Below are positions 7,700 through 17,832 of a stretch of 64,000 bases of DNA, one piece after another. The position numbers were made by a program, and so were the translations under genes. The stretch comes from Pseudoalteromonas haloplanktis ATCC 14393. GTDB lineage: Bacteria > Pseudomonadota > Gammaproteobacteria > Enterobacterales > Alteromonadaceae. The number at the start of each line of letters is the position of its first letter. Position 1 is the stretch's first letter. Location: contig NZ_AHCA01000004.1 of the NCBI RefSeq assembly GCF_000238355.1, positions 1-64,000 on the forward strand. Reading direction: 5' to 3'. The notes below the pieces were generated by a model. It was given only the letters and a program-made list of their open reading frames with translations, was not told the DNA's origin and made no database searches.

Positions 7700-8587
7700 G
7701 TGTTAATAACAGAGCAAATAAAATGCGCTCAACGTGATGTTGAAGCCACTCTCAATCGGTATTTTGAGCAACCATTGGATACAGAGGATAGTATCAAACA
7801 GGCAACTCATTATAGTGTTTTAAATGGCGGTAAACGGCTACGACCATTTTTAGTATACGCCACAGGCAGAATGCTTGGTGCAAAGCATCAGGATTTAGAT
7901 GTGTTAGCCGCCGCCATAGAATGCATTCATAGTTACTCGTTAGTCCATGATGACTTGCCTGCAATGGATGATGATGATTTACGCCGCGGTCGCCCTACTT
8001 GCCATATTGTGTATGGTGAAGCCCAGGCAATTTTAGCAGGAGATGCTCTGCAAACACTGGCATTTGATTTAATAGCCAATCATGTATTTGATGTTCCCGC
8101 TCAGCAGCAACTAAAAATGATTGCAACACTTGCCAAAGCATCGGGCATTGAAGGTATGGTTGGTGGTCAAGCATTGGATATTGTCGCAACAAACAAAGCG
8201 GTGAGTCTTGCTGAACTTGAGCGAATTCATCAACTAAAAACAGGGGCTTTGCTAAACTGCGCAATCACCTTAGGGGCACTGTGTGCAAAAGGGATTGAGC
8301 AAAAAACATTAATACAATTAAAACAGTTTGGTGATGCAATTGGACTGGCTTTTCAGGTACAAGACGATATCCTAGACATCGAAGGCGACACCCAAGTACT
8401 AGGAAAACCACAAGGCTCCGATGTTGCTGCCAATAAAGCAACCTACCCTGCACTACTTGGGCTAGCTGGTGCAAAACAAAAAGCTCAACTTTTACTTGAG
8501 CAAGCACTGCGTGCTTTAGCTGACATTGACGCAGATACCACAGAGCTTGAGCATTTAGCAAAATATATTGTTGAGCGAGAGTATTAA
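7700..8587 (+). CDS. ispA: Farnesyl diphosphate synthase (geranyltranstransferase)
   Basis: 295 aa. A trans-prenyltransferase that condenses IPP with DMAPP/GPP to give FPP, for quinones, undecaprenyl phosphate and haem O. Both aspartate-rich motifs are intact: DDLPAMDDDDLRRGRPT (about residues 84-100) and FQVQDDILDIEGD (about 217-229). Haem O made from FPP is also used by CyoE encoded at 40368-41252. It is tightly packed behind xseB and precedes dxs by about 100 bp. The start codon is GTG. Confidence 0.94.
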   Translation: MLITEQIKCAQRDVEATLNRYFEQPLDTEDSIKQATHYSVLNGGKRLRPFLVYATGRMLGAKHQDLDVLAAAIECIHSYSLVHDDLPAMDDDDLRRGRPTCHIVYGEAQAILAGDALQTLAFDLIANHVFDVPAQQQLKMIATLAKASGIEGMVGGQALDIVATNKAVSLAELERIHQLKTGALLNCAITLGALCAKGIEQKTLIQLKQFGDAIGLAFQVQDDILDIEGDTQVLGKPQGSDVAANKATYPALLGLAGAKQKAQLLLEQALRALADIDADTTELEHLAKYIVEREY

Positions 8588-8694
8588 GCTAGATTCAGCA
8601 TTTATTAGCAAATAATGATGTACAAAATAACTAAAAAACCAGAGTAACATTGCGTTATAATGATGCCTGGTTAGCGAAGGATGTATTAAAAATC

Positions 8695-10560
8695 ATGACA
8701 CTTGATAGTAGCAAGTATCCATTATTAGGTTTGGTTGACGAACCAGCCCAACTGCGTGATTTAGCGCAACAAAAATTACCTGCATTTAGCAATGAGCTGC
8801 GTGATTATTTACTTAACTCAGTGTCGCAAAGCAGTGGTCACCTTGCATCAGGCCTAGGTACTGTGGAGCTAACGGTTGCATTACACTATGTGTACAATAC
8901 TCCTGAAGACCGTTTGGTATGGGATGTAGGTCATCAAGCTTACCCGCATAAAATCTTAACGGGTCGTCGCGATCAAATGCATACTATTCGCCAAAAAGAT
9001 GGCTTACACCCTTTTCCATTTCGTGAAGAAAGCCAATACGATACCTTTAGCGTGGGCCACTCAAGCACTTCAATTTCTGCGGCTTTAGGCATGTCTATTG
9101 CTGCGCAAAAAGAAGGCAAAGGTCGTAAAACAGTCGCCGTCATTGGCGATGGTGCAATCACCGCAGGCATGGCATTTGAAGCAATGAATCACTTAGGTGA
9201 TGTAAAGTCGGATATGTTAATCATTTTAAATGATAACGAAATGTCGATTTCAGAAAATGTGGGAGCACTCACAAACCACTTTGCACGCATTTTATCAGGC
9301 AGTTTTTATACAAACATTCGTGAAGGCAGTAAAAAGCTACTCTCAGGTGTACCACCTGTAAAGCAATTAGCGAGTCGTATGGAAGAACATTTAAAAGGTA
9401 TGGTTATTCCAGGCACTTTTTTTGAAGAGCTGGGCTTAAACTATATCGGTCCTATCGACGGTCACGATGTAAATATGTTGGTAGATACATTACGTAATAT
9501 GCGTAATTTAAAAGGCCCACAGCTACTTCACATCAAAACGCAAAAAGGAAAAGGCTATAAACCTGCTGAAGCCGACCCTATTGGTTATCATGGTGTACCA
9601 AAGTTCGACCCTGCTATTTCAAGCTTACCAAAATCAACACCTGGCGCAGCCACCTTCTCTAAAGTATTTGGCGACTGGCTATGTGATATGGCAAGCCAAG
9701 ATAGCAAATTGATGGCCATCACCCCTGCAATGCGTGAAGGCTCTGGAATGGTGCGTTTTTCGAAAGAATATCCTAAGCAGTACTTTGATGTTGCTATTGC
9801 TGAGCAACATGCGGTTACCTTAGCGGCTGGTTTTGCGTGTGAAGGCTTAAAACCCGTTGTTGCTATTTATTCTAGCTTTTTGCAACGCGCCTATGATCAG
9901 CTTATACATGATGTAGCACTGCAAAACTTACCAGTACTATTTGCCATTGACCGTGCTGGTATTGTGGGTGCCGATGGCGAGACCCACCAAGGTGCATACG
10001 ATTTAAGTTTTATGCGCTGTATTCCAAACATGATCATCATGGCGCCAAGTGATACCAATGAATGCCGGCAAATGCTTTACACCGGTTATCGTTGTAACAG
10101 CCCTGTCGCTGTGCGCTACCCTCGTGGTAGTGCTGGTACCACCGAAATAAGCGAGCAAATGACTGAGCTTGAGATCGGTAAAGGCCGTGTAATTAAACAA
10201 GGTGCTAAAATCGCGATTTTATCTTTTGGTACTTTACTTGAAAATGCTCAATTAGCAGCAAAAGAGCTCAACGCCAGTCTCGTCGATATGCGTTTTGTTA
10301 AGCCACTAGATAGCGCATTAATCGACAGTTTATTAGCTGATCATGAGGTGCTTGTAACACTTGAAGATAATGCCATAGTTGGCGGTGCAGGCTCTGCTGT
10401 GAATGAATATTTAGCCGCAATAAAAGCAAATGTCAGCATCCTAAATTTAGGGATTCCCGATGAATTCATCAAGCATGGCACACAAGAGCAAATGCACGAT
10501 GAAATGGGCTTAGGTTCACAAGGCATACTCAACAGTATAACTAGTTTTATTACTGACTAA
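8695..10560 (+). CDS. dxs: 1-deoxy-D-xylulose-5-phosphate synthase
   Basis: 621 aa, almost exactly the length of E. coli Dxs (620). A thiamine-diphosphate enzyme that joins pyruvate and glyceraldehyde 3-phosphate in the first step of the MEP isoprenoid pathway. Visible motifs are the TPP/Mg loop [16 protein letters not shown] (about 150-165), the transketolase-like [15 protein letters not shown] in the middle domain and a C-terminal transketolase domain. The open frame starts 15 codons earlier with TTG; I choose the ATG at [11 protein letters not shown] because it aligns with the family start. It is last in the xseB-ispA-dxs cluster and is followed by a clear terminator. Confidence 0.95.
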   Translation: MTLDSSKYPLLGLVDEPAQLRDLAQQKLPAFSNELRDYLLNSVSQSSGHLASGLGTVELTVALHYVYNTPEDRLVWDVGHQAYPHKILTGRRDQMHTIRQKDGLHPFPFREESQYDTFSVGHSSTSISAALGMSIAAQKEGKGRKTVAVIGDGAITAGMAFEAMNHLGDVKSDMLIILNDNEMSISENVGALTNHFARILSGSFYTNIREGSKKLLSGVPPVKQLASRMEEHLKGMVIPGTFFEELGLNYIGPIDGHDVNMLVDTLRNMRNLKGPQLLHIKTQKGKGYKPAEADPIGYHGVPKFDPAISSLPKSTPGAATFSKVFGDWLCDMASQDSKLMAITPAMREGSGMVRFSKEYPKQYFDVAIAEQHAVTLAAGFACEGLKPVVAIYSSFLQRAYDQLIHDVALQNLPVLFAIDRAGIVGADGETHQGAYDLSFMRCIPNMIIMAPSDTNECRQMLYTGYRCNSPVAVRYPRGSAGTTEISEQMTELEIGKGRVIKQGAKIAILSFGTLLENAQLAAKELNASLVDMRFVKPLDSALIDSLLADHEVLVTLEDNAIVGGAGSAVNEYLAAIKANVSILNLGIPDEFIKHGTQEQMHDEMGLGSQGILNSITSFITD

Positions 10561-10605
10561 GCGATATAACGAGTAAATCTCTCGAGAAAGTCTGGTTAAA
10601 TAATA

Positions 10606-10628
10606 AAAAGGAGCATGGCTCCTTTTTT
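10606..10628 (+). terminator. Rho-independent terminator after dxs
   Basis: The hairpin AGGAGC-ATG-GCTCCT is followed by a run of T and preceded by A's, about 45 bp after the dxs stop. It is likely to work in both directions. Confidence 0.85.
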
Positions 10629-10747
10629 ATTATAAAAATCATAACATTAAAAAAAATTCAAGTTATTTCCATTTTTTTGCATCCAATTATTTCTCTGCCA
10701 CGTTTATTCACTGAGGTTAACTCGTGAGCAAAGCGTTCACGCTTTTA

Positions 10748-10916
10748 TATAATACCAATCGACTTAAATATTTAGCCTTTCTAGCGTGCTAAATAAAGCG
10801 CTAACGGCGTTATAAATTTTTCATGTGGAACAACTACACATTAAAATTTATGCCTTGTTATCACTCTATTTATCCGTCGCTATAAATGACTAATAACTTA
10901 ACACGATTGATATAAG
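10748..10916. repeat. MITE-like inverted-repeat element, about 170 bp, no ORF
   Basis: Imperfect terminal inverted repeats bound the element: TATAATACCAATCG on the left, and on the right the reverse complement of CGATTGATATAA, matching at about 10 of 12 positions. Inside is a further long imperfect hairpin (ATAAATTTTTCATGTG ... CACATTAAAATTTAT). Non-coding elements beginning ATACCAATC are widespread in Alteromonadales; from memory this looks like one of them. It fills most of the gap between dxs and the lipoprotein gene. Edges are approximate, and no target-site duplication is clear. Confidence 0.55.
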
Positions 10917-10978
10917 CTGTTCTAAGCAAAACTCTTTGTATGTTCACATTTGATGGAATATTTAAGAAGGTACAAACT

Positions 10979-13141
10979 ATGAAAACGTTTAAATCAGAGG
11001 CAACAACTCAGTCTATCCACACTCAATCAATGGCAGGTAAACTCTGCTTATCGGCACTTACTTTAGCAATTGTGTTTAGTTTAACTGGCTGTGATGGTGA
11101 CGACGGCAACGATGGTGTAGCAGGAGCTCAGGGTATAGCTGGAGTTGCAGGCACTAACGGAACAAATGGTACCGACGGCACAAATGGCAGTGACGGTACT
11201 GATGGGGCTGATGGCACCACAGGTTTTGCAGCGGCAACCTTTATCCTCGCTAATAATGGTACCGATAACGCAGGTACAGTAGACCTAATAGACCAAAATG
11301 CTGCGAAATTAAAAACATTTAATAGTGGTGCGAATGAAGGTGTTGCCTTTGATGGCTTAGGTAATTTAATACAAGCCAGTGACTCTGGTAATGGTGCTAT
11401 TAGCACAGTTTGCCAAGTTTTGAGTCGTGCAGACGGCACAATGTTTGACAGCAACCGTGACCGCACTATTACGGGTAGTACTACTACCTTAGTCAACCCT
11501 AAAGGTATTCATGTATCGACTAAACGTGGACTTATTTTTGTCGCTGACTTTAATGCCATGCAGATCACTGTTTTTGGCGCTACCGCAGCGGGTGATGCAA
11601 CACCTTTAGCAAGCACAGTCACAGACGCAAAACCGTGGGATGTTACTTATGATGATGTAAACGATCGTTTATATGTGGCGCTAACCAATGGTGATGTGGG
11701 TGTATACGACAATTATGTTGATGGTGGCTTTGTCGCAATGCCTACACGTACTATCACCCCAAGTAATGAAGCCGGTGAGAAAATATCAGTCAACATTCAT
11801 GGTATTGCTTATGATGCTCACACCAATAAATTAGTGCTTTCTGATGTCGGTAGTGCCAGTGATGCAACCGATGGCGCTTTGTTTGTGATCAATAATGCCT
11901 CTCTTGCAGATGGTAATATCAGCGTTGCACGTAGCATTGCAGGCCCAGCAAGTATGCTTGGTAACCCTGTTGATATAAGCTTAACAGGCAGCGACCTGCG
12001 CGTCGCTGAGAAATCAAATGACGCGGTACTGGTATTTAGTAATATCTTTTCCGGCGCTAGCGGCGATATCAGTCCAGATAGCGTTACTGCGACTATTAAG
12101 CCAGAATCAATAACAGAAACAGTTATGCACAATGACATGGCGGACGTGTCGGATAGCTATATAGCTAATATGCCATTAATGGCTGTTGCCGTCAGCAGCA
12201 ACCCTGGCACTGCCGGCCCTACAACTGGGCAAATATCACGTTTAAATGCGCCACTTACCAGTGAGTTAGGCAATTTTAATGCAAACCAAACAATTGAAAG
12301 CGTTACTTTTGATAAAGCAGGTAATAGTTATGCGACCTTTGATAACAGCACCACCTCTACCGGTGGAATTGTCATTGCAAATAAAGTCGCCATGCATCGT
12401 GATGGTGAGGTATTTACGCTCAGTCAAGATTCAATTATTAGTGGTTCAAATACAGGCCTAATCTCTCCTAAAGGTTTAGATGTAGCATCAGACAGTGGGT
12501 TAGTTTTTGTTGCTGAAAATAACGCCGCCACCCCCGGAATTTTAGTATTCTCTACTTGTACCACTGGTGATGCAAGCCCACTAATCACACTGACACCAAG
12601 TAACAGCGCACGCCCTTGGGATGTCGATTACGATGTTGTCACGGACCGAGCATTTGTTGCATTAACCAATGGTACTATTGCCGTATTCGATGAAGTAAAA
12701 AGAAAACTTATGGCAGGTATGAGTGTAATTACAGGGGAAGATCGCTTGATCACACCCGCAACCGCTGGCACAGCATTCCCTGCTCCAACGAATATTCATG
12801 GGATAGATTATGATCCACTCAGTGATTCGTTAATCGTATCGGATGTAGGCAGTGCAGCAGACGCCACTGATGGCAAGCTATTTGTATTAAATAATGCTGG
12901 TACTAGCTCTGGATTGAGCAATGTCAGTGTCAATATCGCAGGCCCGGCGACTATGCTTGGTAACCCTGTCGATATTATGTTTACAGGCAACCACCTTTAT
13001 GTGGCCGAGAAATCAAATAGTTTAGTCATGCGCTTTGATAATATTTTAAATAGCCCAGGTGGTGATGTTGCTGCTAACTTAAGCTACTCATTCACAGCCC
13101 CTGAGTCAGTCGCTATTTTACCCGCTTGGTTAAACCACTAA
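10979..13141 (+). CDS. Lipoprotein with collagen-like stretch and duplicated propeller-like repeat
   Basis: 720 aa from MKTFKSEATT, chosen because an SD-like AAGG lies 8 nt upstream; the frame opens 13 codons earlier. A long N-region leads to a lipobox (FSLTGC), so the mature protein is probably a lipoprotein. Next come about 14 Gly-X-Y triplets (GDDGNDGVAGAQGIAGVAG onward, about residues 38-80) of collagen type. The rest is two homologous halves of about 310 residues. Both contain KG(I/L)(H/D)V, PWDV(T/D)YD, NIHGI(A/D)YD, SDVGSA(S/A)DATDG, IAGPA(S/T)MLGNPVDI and VAEKSN in the same order. Such repeats suggest beta-propeller or NHL-like folds. Role unknown; a surface or adhesive function is inferred. 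Confidence 0.8.
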   Translation: MKTFKSEATTQSIHTQSMAGKLCLSALTLAIVFSLTGCDGDDGNDGVAGAQGIAGVAGTNGTNGTDGTNGSDGTDGADGTTGFAAATFILANNGTDNAGTVDLIDQNAAKLKTFNSGANEGVAFDGLGNLIQASDSGNGAISTVCQVLSRADGTMFDSNRDRTITGSTTTLVNPKGIHVSTKRGLIFVADFNAMQITVFGATAAGDATPLASTVTDAKPWDVTYDDVNDRLYVALTNGDVGVYDNYVDGGFVAMPTRTITPSNEAGEKISVNIHGIAYDAHTNKLVLSDVGSASDATDGALFVINNASLADGNISVARSIAGPASMLGNPVDISLTGSDLRVAEKSNDAVLVFSNIFSGASGDISPDSVTATIKPESITETVMHNDMADVSDSYIANMPLMAVAVSSNPGTAGPTTGQISRLNAPLTSELGNFNANQTIESVTFDKAGNSYATFDNSTTSTGGIVIANKVAMHRDGEVFTLSQDSIISGSNTGLISPKGLDVASDSGLVFVAENNAATPGILVFSTCTTGDASPLITLTPSNSARPWDVDYDVVTDRAFVALTNGTIAVFDEVKRKLMAGMSVITGEDRLITPATAGTAFPAPTNIHGIDYDPLSDSLIVSDVGSAADATDGKLFVLNNAGTSSGLSNVSVNIAGPATMLGNPVDIMFTGNHLYVAEKSNSLVMRFDNILNSPGGDVAANLSYSFTAPESVAILPAWLNH

Positions 13142-13183
13142 CCCATCAAGGGCAGCAACTTAACTGCCTTTAGTTGGCCTCCC

Positions 13184-13216
13184 AATGCCTTAACGTTATA
13201 CGTTAGGGCATTTTTA
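13184..13216. terminator. Bidirectional terminator between lipoprotein and GGDEF genes
   Basis: Stem AATGCCTTAACG/CGTTAGGGCATT with one wobble pair and a TTATA loop, followed by a T-run on the plus strand. It separates two convergent genes. Confidence 0.85.
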
Positions 13217-13232
13217 TTACTCTGTATTTTAA

Positions 13233-16200
13233 CTAGCGCATCCATACTTTGATATCAGCTAACCCGTTGGCCTGCAAAACGCTCAACTGCTGCTCAATAT
13301 TATTGGTTTGTTCAAATTCAAAGGCATCTAACTGCTCATCAAAAGTGATGTTTGCAACGCCATCGCCACCACGTTTTTTTACTTGATGCAGTGCAATATC
13401 CGCTAAGTTAACGGATGTTTCCCAACCAATTACTTGGCCACCAAGTAATGGCAATGGGTAAAATGAGAAGCCAATGGATGCTGTTAAGCTAATAGTGTCG
13501 CCACTAGGAAGCCTAAAGGAATGTTCTGCAATTACTTTACAAAGCTCTGCAACATAACTATCGATGGCGCTGCGTTTAAAGTCACGCAATAGCAGTAAAA
13601 ACTCATCACCACTCCAACGCGCTACATAATCTGAACCCTGAGTTCGCGAGTTGAGTAAAGCAGCCATCTGCTGTAAGCAACTGTCGCCACCTAATGGGCC
13701 ATGCGCGTCATTAATGCGGCTAAAATTATCAAAATTAATGATCAACAGCACTAAGGATTTTCCCTGCGCCTGCAGTGATTGCGAATTACGCTGGAAGTGC
13801 TCTATATCTTTTGGTAGCTGATCAAATAAGAATCGCCGACTTCTAAGCCCTGTTAACTCGTCAGAATGACTCATCAGCTTCAACTGTGAATTAACCTGAT
13901 TAAGCTTATCATTTGCTTGGCGTAACTCACCGGTGCGTTCTGTGATCAGACTTTCAAGTGCCATTTGTTTACGGCGCTCTTGTCTTCTAAACGCCCAGAA
14001 CACCAGGTAAAATAACAAAATAAAGCTACCAGTGATCAGCAACCTAAAATAAATTGTTTCATCAAACCGCCTTGGCACCACAAATGAATACTCTGTACGC
14101 TGTGCCTTTTGCCACCCTTCACCTTGGCGTTTAGCCTCAAGTTGAAATAAAAATGCCCCTGGTGGTAAGTTTGTATAAATCGCTTCACGACGGGTATTGG
14201 CATAACGCCAATCACTATCAAGGCCAGTTAAACGATAACGGAATTCAATACTGGTGGGAGCATAATAATCTATTGCCGTGTATTTTAAAGTGATATCACG
14301 CTCATCAGTTTCTAACTGAGGATTGCGCCCTAATGCCGCAGTGGCAAGCTTGCGTAACCCTGTATTTAAATTCTCAACTTTTGGTTGTAATGGTTTAATA
14401 CCAAATAGTTCAATGTCCTTAGGAATTTCAACCACACCTTGCAAGCTTGGATACCAAATCGAATTACCCGACTCAGCCACCGCATCATGGCCAAGGCCGG
14501 TACAACATTGGCTTGCTTTACCATCAAGTTGACGATCGTATGATGAAATCACTTGCTCTACTTTTAGGCTTTCAATATCACCGCTAAATTGCTCAACAGG
14601 CATACGGTAAACGCCCTTCATGGTACTCACCCAAATGCGCTTAAGCTTCTCATCATAGCGTAAACTAAAAATAGAGCCATAAGGCAAGCCATTGGTTGCA
14701 TCTAATTGACGCCAATGTCCTTGTCCACTGCGATAAAACAAACCATCATTTAATGAGCCGATCAAGATTCCGACCCCATCGATATTGAGAATACTGGTAA
14801 CATAAGCGCTCTCAAGACTGGTTTGATCGCCAATTTTTTCAATCCCACGATCAGTAAAGTAATAAGCACCTTTACTGGTACCTATAAGGCCAAAATTAGC
14901 CTCATCAACAACATAGGTAATAAACTTACTGCCTAAAAAAGCGTTATATGCAAACGGTGTTAAACCACCGTAACTGAGTCGATACATTCCTCGCCCAGTA
15001 CCAAGCCAAAAGCCGCCTTTACTAGAGCGGCTAATTGCAAACACCGGATTATCTCTTAAGGCACGTCCAGGGACTGCGAACAAGGTATTGTTTTCATAAA
15101 AATATACACCTCGACCAGTGGCGATATATAAGCGCGATCCATCAAACTGTAAATCATGCACAGCTGCACGACCATATTGATTACTGGGAATTTGATTAAT
15201 GAAGTTTTTATCGAGGTCAAAATAACCTACTCCACTGCGATTTGCCACCCATAAACGCCCATCAGGGGCTTGGCTGATAGCCATTACCGCTTCGGTCATT
15301 TGCGATATTGCAGAGTGACGTTCAATACGCCCTTCATGGGCAAGCCATAAGCCTTCACTAAAACTGGCAAGCCAAATATTATTATCATTATCGCGAAATA
15401 AATCGGCAAACCAAATACTTTGGTCAAGTTGGCTGGGCTCAACCCATTGCCAATCACCTGAGTTATCACGAAATAATAATCGCCCATAGGTCGAAATCCA
15501 TAAAGCGCCGTCAGAGTCGCTCATAAACTTATAAACCGCGGAGTTATTAGCATTCGGCAGTGGGAAAGGTCTTAATTCATCATCTAAATCTAAAAAGTAG
15601 GCACCGAGCTCTGAAGCCAAATATAAATTACCTTCAAGCCAAGCTAAATCATGGATTATGGTTTGCGCTAAGCGCTCTGGGAGCGATATTTTTGCAGTTA
15701 ACTCTAAACGCAACTTAGCAAAATCAGAAGACGAGTTTGTCAAGCGTAGTAAGTAACGCTCGTTTACCAGCCAAATACCTTCTGGCGATAATGCCAACTG
15801 ACTCACCGTACCAGCAATTTGTTTTACAGAACTGGCTGTTACTACAGGCGTGTAAGAGTCATATTTGCTATTGAGGTTGATTTGATTGCGAGACACAAAA
15901 TATAAACCATTGGCTGCGATCCATAAGCTGCCTTTAGCGTCTTCTATAATATCGCGCACAGGGCCTTTTACAGCAAATTCTTGCGCCGCCATTGTGCTTG
16001 GATCAATAACGACAAGGCCATCTTTGGTCCCAATCCATAAATAGCCTTCACTATCGACCAGTAATTTATTGATACCATTACTGGGCAAAAAATGGCTATT
16101 TAAAGTGTTGTAGTTAGTGAATGTATTACCGTCAAAGCGACTGAGACCAAATTGAGTGCCTAACCACATATAGCCTTGCCCATCTTGCACCACACTTTTC

Positions 16201-16319
16201 AGTGATTGCGAAGGTAAGCCGTTTTGCATATTCCATTGCTTTACAACATAGTCAGTAATTGACGCCTTACTTGGCATACTGCATAACAGCACAATAATAA
16301 CCAATAAAAACCGCATCAT
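13233..16319 (-). CDS. Membrane diguanylate cyclase with two-component-regulator propeller sensor
   Basis: 1028 aa from MMRFLL, with GAGGT about 10 nt upstream. A signal peptide (about 1-20) precedes a periplasmic sensor made of many WxG(T/S)-type propeller repeats (for example GYMWLGTQFGLSRFDG, GSLWIAANGLYF). A Y_Y_Y domain (about 690-760) follows, then one membrane helix (about 775-795), a coiled coil (about 800-840) and a GGDEF domain (DELTGLRSRRFL onward). The active-site loop reads RWSGDEF: the first Gly of GGDEF is Ser, while the catalytic Asp-Glu are kept. SGDEF cyclases can be active, so c-di-GMP synthesis is likely but not certain. The architecture resembles hybrid sensors for polysaccharide fragments. 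It lies 30 bp behind pgpA. Confidence 0.88.
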   Translation of the reverse strand: MMRFLLVIIVLLCSMPSKASITDYVVKQWNMQNGLPSQSLKSVVQDGQGYMWLGTQFGLSRFDGNTFTNYNTLNSHFLPSNGINKLLVDSEGYLWIGTKDGLVVIDPSTMAAQEFAVKGPVRDIIEDAKGSLWIAANGLYFVSRNQINLNSKYDSYTPVVTASSVKQIAGTVSQLALSPEGIWLVNERYLLRLTNSSSDFAKLRLELTAKISLPERLAQTIIHDLAWLEGNLYLASELGAYFLDLDDELRPFPLPNANNSAVYKFMSDSDGALWISTYGRLLFRDNSGDWQWVEPSQLDQSIWFADLFRDNDNNIWLASFSEGLWLAHEGRIERHSAISQMTEAVMAISQAPDGRLWVANRSGVGYFDLDKNFINQIPSNQYGRAAVHDLQFDGSRLYIATGRGVYFYENNTLFAVPGRALRDNPVFAISRSSKGGFWLGTGRGMYRLSYGGLTPFAYNAFLGSKFITYVVDEANFGLIGTSKGAYYFTDRGIEKIGDQTSLESAYVTSILNIDGVGILIGSLNDGLFYRSGQGHWRQLDATNGLPYGSIFSLRYDEKLKRIWVSTMKGVYRMPVEQFSGDIESLKVEQVISSYDRQLDGKASQCCTGLGHDAVAESGNSIWYPSLQGVVEIPKDIELFGIKPLQPKVENLNTGLRKLATAALGRNPQLETDERDITLKYTAIDYYAPTSIEFRYRLTGLDSDWRYANTRREAIYTNLPPGAFLFQLEAKRQGEGWQKAQRTEYSFVVPRRFDETIYFRLLITGSFILLFYLVFWAFRRQERRKQMALESLITERTGELRQANDKLNQVNSQLKLMSHSDELTGLRSRRFLFDQLPKDIEHFQRNSQSLQAQGKSLVLLIINFDNFSRINDAHGPLGGDSCLQQMAALLNSRTQGSDYVARWSGDEFLLLLRDFKRSAIDSYVAELCKVIAEHSFRLPSGDTISLTASIGFSFYPLPLLGGQVIGWETSVNLADIALHQVKKRGGDGVANITFDEQLDAFEFEQTNNIEQQLSVLQANGLADIKVWMR

Positions 16320-16348
16320 AACGTCAACACCTCGTTGCAAAACTAAGG

Positions 16349-16834
16349 TTAAAAGGGCAAATAACCCATTTTAAACAATGCCTGAACACAAATTAAAGAA
16401 AATATACCCGCTAAAACATCATCAGCCATAATACCTAAGCCGCCGTGTAAGCGTTTATCGAGTATTCTGATCGGCCCAGGTTTAACGATATCAAAAAAGC
16501 GAAACAGGACAAAACCAACTAATAAAGATTGCCAGCTGATCGCGGCACCTATCATGGTAATGTAAAAGCCGGCCACTTCGTCCCACACAATTGCAGGATG
16601 ATCATGCACCCCAAGATCATCAGCGGTTTTTCCACACGCCCAAAGACCAAAAACACTGATCACCACTGCAAACACTATTTGTAACCACAGTGGAAAATAC
16701 ATAGTAGTAAAAATAAACGGCAGTGCTGCAAATGTACCAAATGTACCTGGTGCTTTAGGTGCCAGCCCTAAACCAAAGCCCAAACCAAAGAATTGGTGAG
16801 GGCGTTTTAAATTAAATAACGCGGGTTTATTCAA
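16349..16834 (-). CDS. pgpA: Phosphatidylglycerophosphatase A
   Basis: 161 aa. An integral inner-membrane enzyme that dephosphorylates phosphatidylglycerol phosphate. Family features are the N-terminal GLGLAPKAPGTFGT, the acidic AIVWDEVAGF and the C-terminal GLGIMADDVLAGI, with about four membrane segments. Its start overlaps the thiL stop by 4 bp (ATGA), showing translational coupling. Last gene of the riboflavin/nusB cluster. Confidence 0.94.
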   Translation of the reverse strand: MNKPALFNLKRPHQFFGLGFGLGLAPKAPGTFGTFAALPFIFTTMYFPLWLQIVFAVVISVFGLWACGKTADDLGVHDHPAIVWDEVAGFYITMIGAAISWQSLLVGFVLFRFFDIVKPGPIRILDKRLHGGLGIMADDVLAGIFSLICVQALFKMGYLPF

Positions 16835-17805
16835 ACCGACTCCTTGGTGAAGTGCTCAAAACCAGTATGTTCATATGCTAGCTTTTCGCCATCAAGCATT
16901 AGCTCAATTTGCCCTTCACCACTTTTTATTTGACCAATACAGGCGGCATCAACCCCATATTGCTGTAATTTCACTTCCAACATGCTTTTATTACTATCAG
17001 GCACAGTAAAAAGTAACTCATAGTCATCCCCATAATTGAGAATAAAAGGCAGTTGCTGATTTTTATCTAAAGTAGCACGCATTGCATCTGAGGTTGGTAT
17101 TTTATTAACATCAATACACGCACTTACTTGAGACATTGCCAGTACATGCCCTAAGTCTGCAACCAGTCCATCAGAGATATCAATAGCCGCCGATGCTAAG
17201 CCACGTAATACTTGTCCTGCTGCAACACGCGGTGTTGGATAATCAAAGCGCTGATTCATATAACTTAAATACTCGGGAGCGACTTTGATCCCTTGTTTAC
17301 GCGCCTCAATAGCAAGGCCAGCATCACCTAGTGGCCCTGTAACATAAACCCAATCACCTACTTTAGCGCCACTTCGACGCAGGGCTTTACCTTCAGGCAC
17401 GGTACCTTTTGCGCAAATAGTGATTGTTAACGGTCCTTGTGTGGTATCACCACCGATAATTTGCACGTTAAAGTATTCAGCAATTTCGTGCATACCTTCG
17501 GTGAACTCTTCAAGCCACTCAACGTCAATGCTAGGTAAGGTTAATGCCACTGAAACCCATGTAGGTTCAGCCCCCATTGCGGCTAAATCACTTAAATTTA
17601 CCGCTAATGCACGGTGTCCTAAAGCACGTGGTGCAATGTCATCGAAAAAGTGTACGCCTGCGACTAGTGTGTCCGTGGTGACGGCTAGTTGACAATTCTC
17701 AGGCACAGTAACCAAAGCACAGTCATCACCAATCCCTAAATTAACATCACGGCGACTAATACCGCGACCTTTAAAGTAGCGATTAATTAATTCAAATTCC
17801 TTCAT
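16831..17805 (-). CDS. thiL: Thiamine-monophosphate kinase
   Basis: 324 aa. Phosphorylates thiamine monophosphate to thiamine diphosphate, the cofactor that Dxs needs. An AIR synthase-type fold is shown by NLGIGDDCALV (about 23-33), DTLVAGVHF and the Gly-rich IGGDTTQGPL. I start at MKEFELINRYF, which aligns with E. coli ThiL. No normal SD is present because a terminator-like hairpin and its T-run lie directly before the ATG. It overlaps pgpA by 4 bp and follows nusB by 45 bp. Confidence 0.94.
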   Translation of the reverse strand: MKEFELINRYFKGRGISRRDVNLGIGDDCALVTVPENCQLAVTTDTLVAGVHFFDDIAPRALGHRALAVNLSDLAAMGAEPTWVSVALTLPSIDVEWLEEFTEGMHEIAEYFNVQIIGGDTTQGPLTITICAKGTVPEGKALRRSGAKVGDWVYVTGPLGDAGLAIEARKQGIKVAPEYLSYMNQRFDYPTPRVAAGQVLRGLASAAIDISDGLVADLGHVLAMSQVSACIDVNKIPTSDAMRATLDKNQQLPFILNYGDDYELLFTVPDSNKSMLEVKLQQYGVDAACIGQIKSGEGQIELMLDGEKLAYEHTGFEHFTKESV

Positions 17806-17809
17806 ACAC

Positions 17810-17832
17810 AAAAAAGCCGGCCTATGCCGGCT
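17810..17832 (-). terminator. Terminator-like hairpin between nusB and thiL
   Basis: Minus-strand stem AGCCGGC/GCCGGCT with a 4-nt loop is followed by six T's that run to within a few bases of the thiL ATG. It should partly end the nusB transcript or act as an attenuator for thiL-pgpA. Confidence 0.75.
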
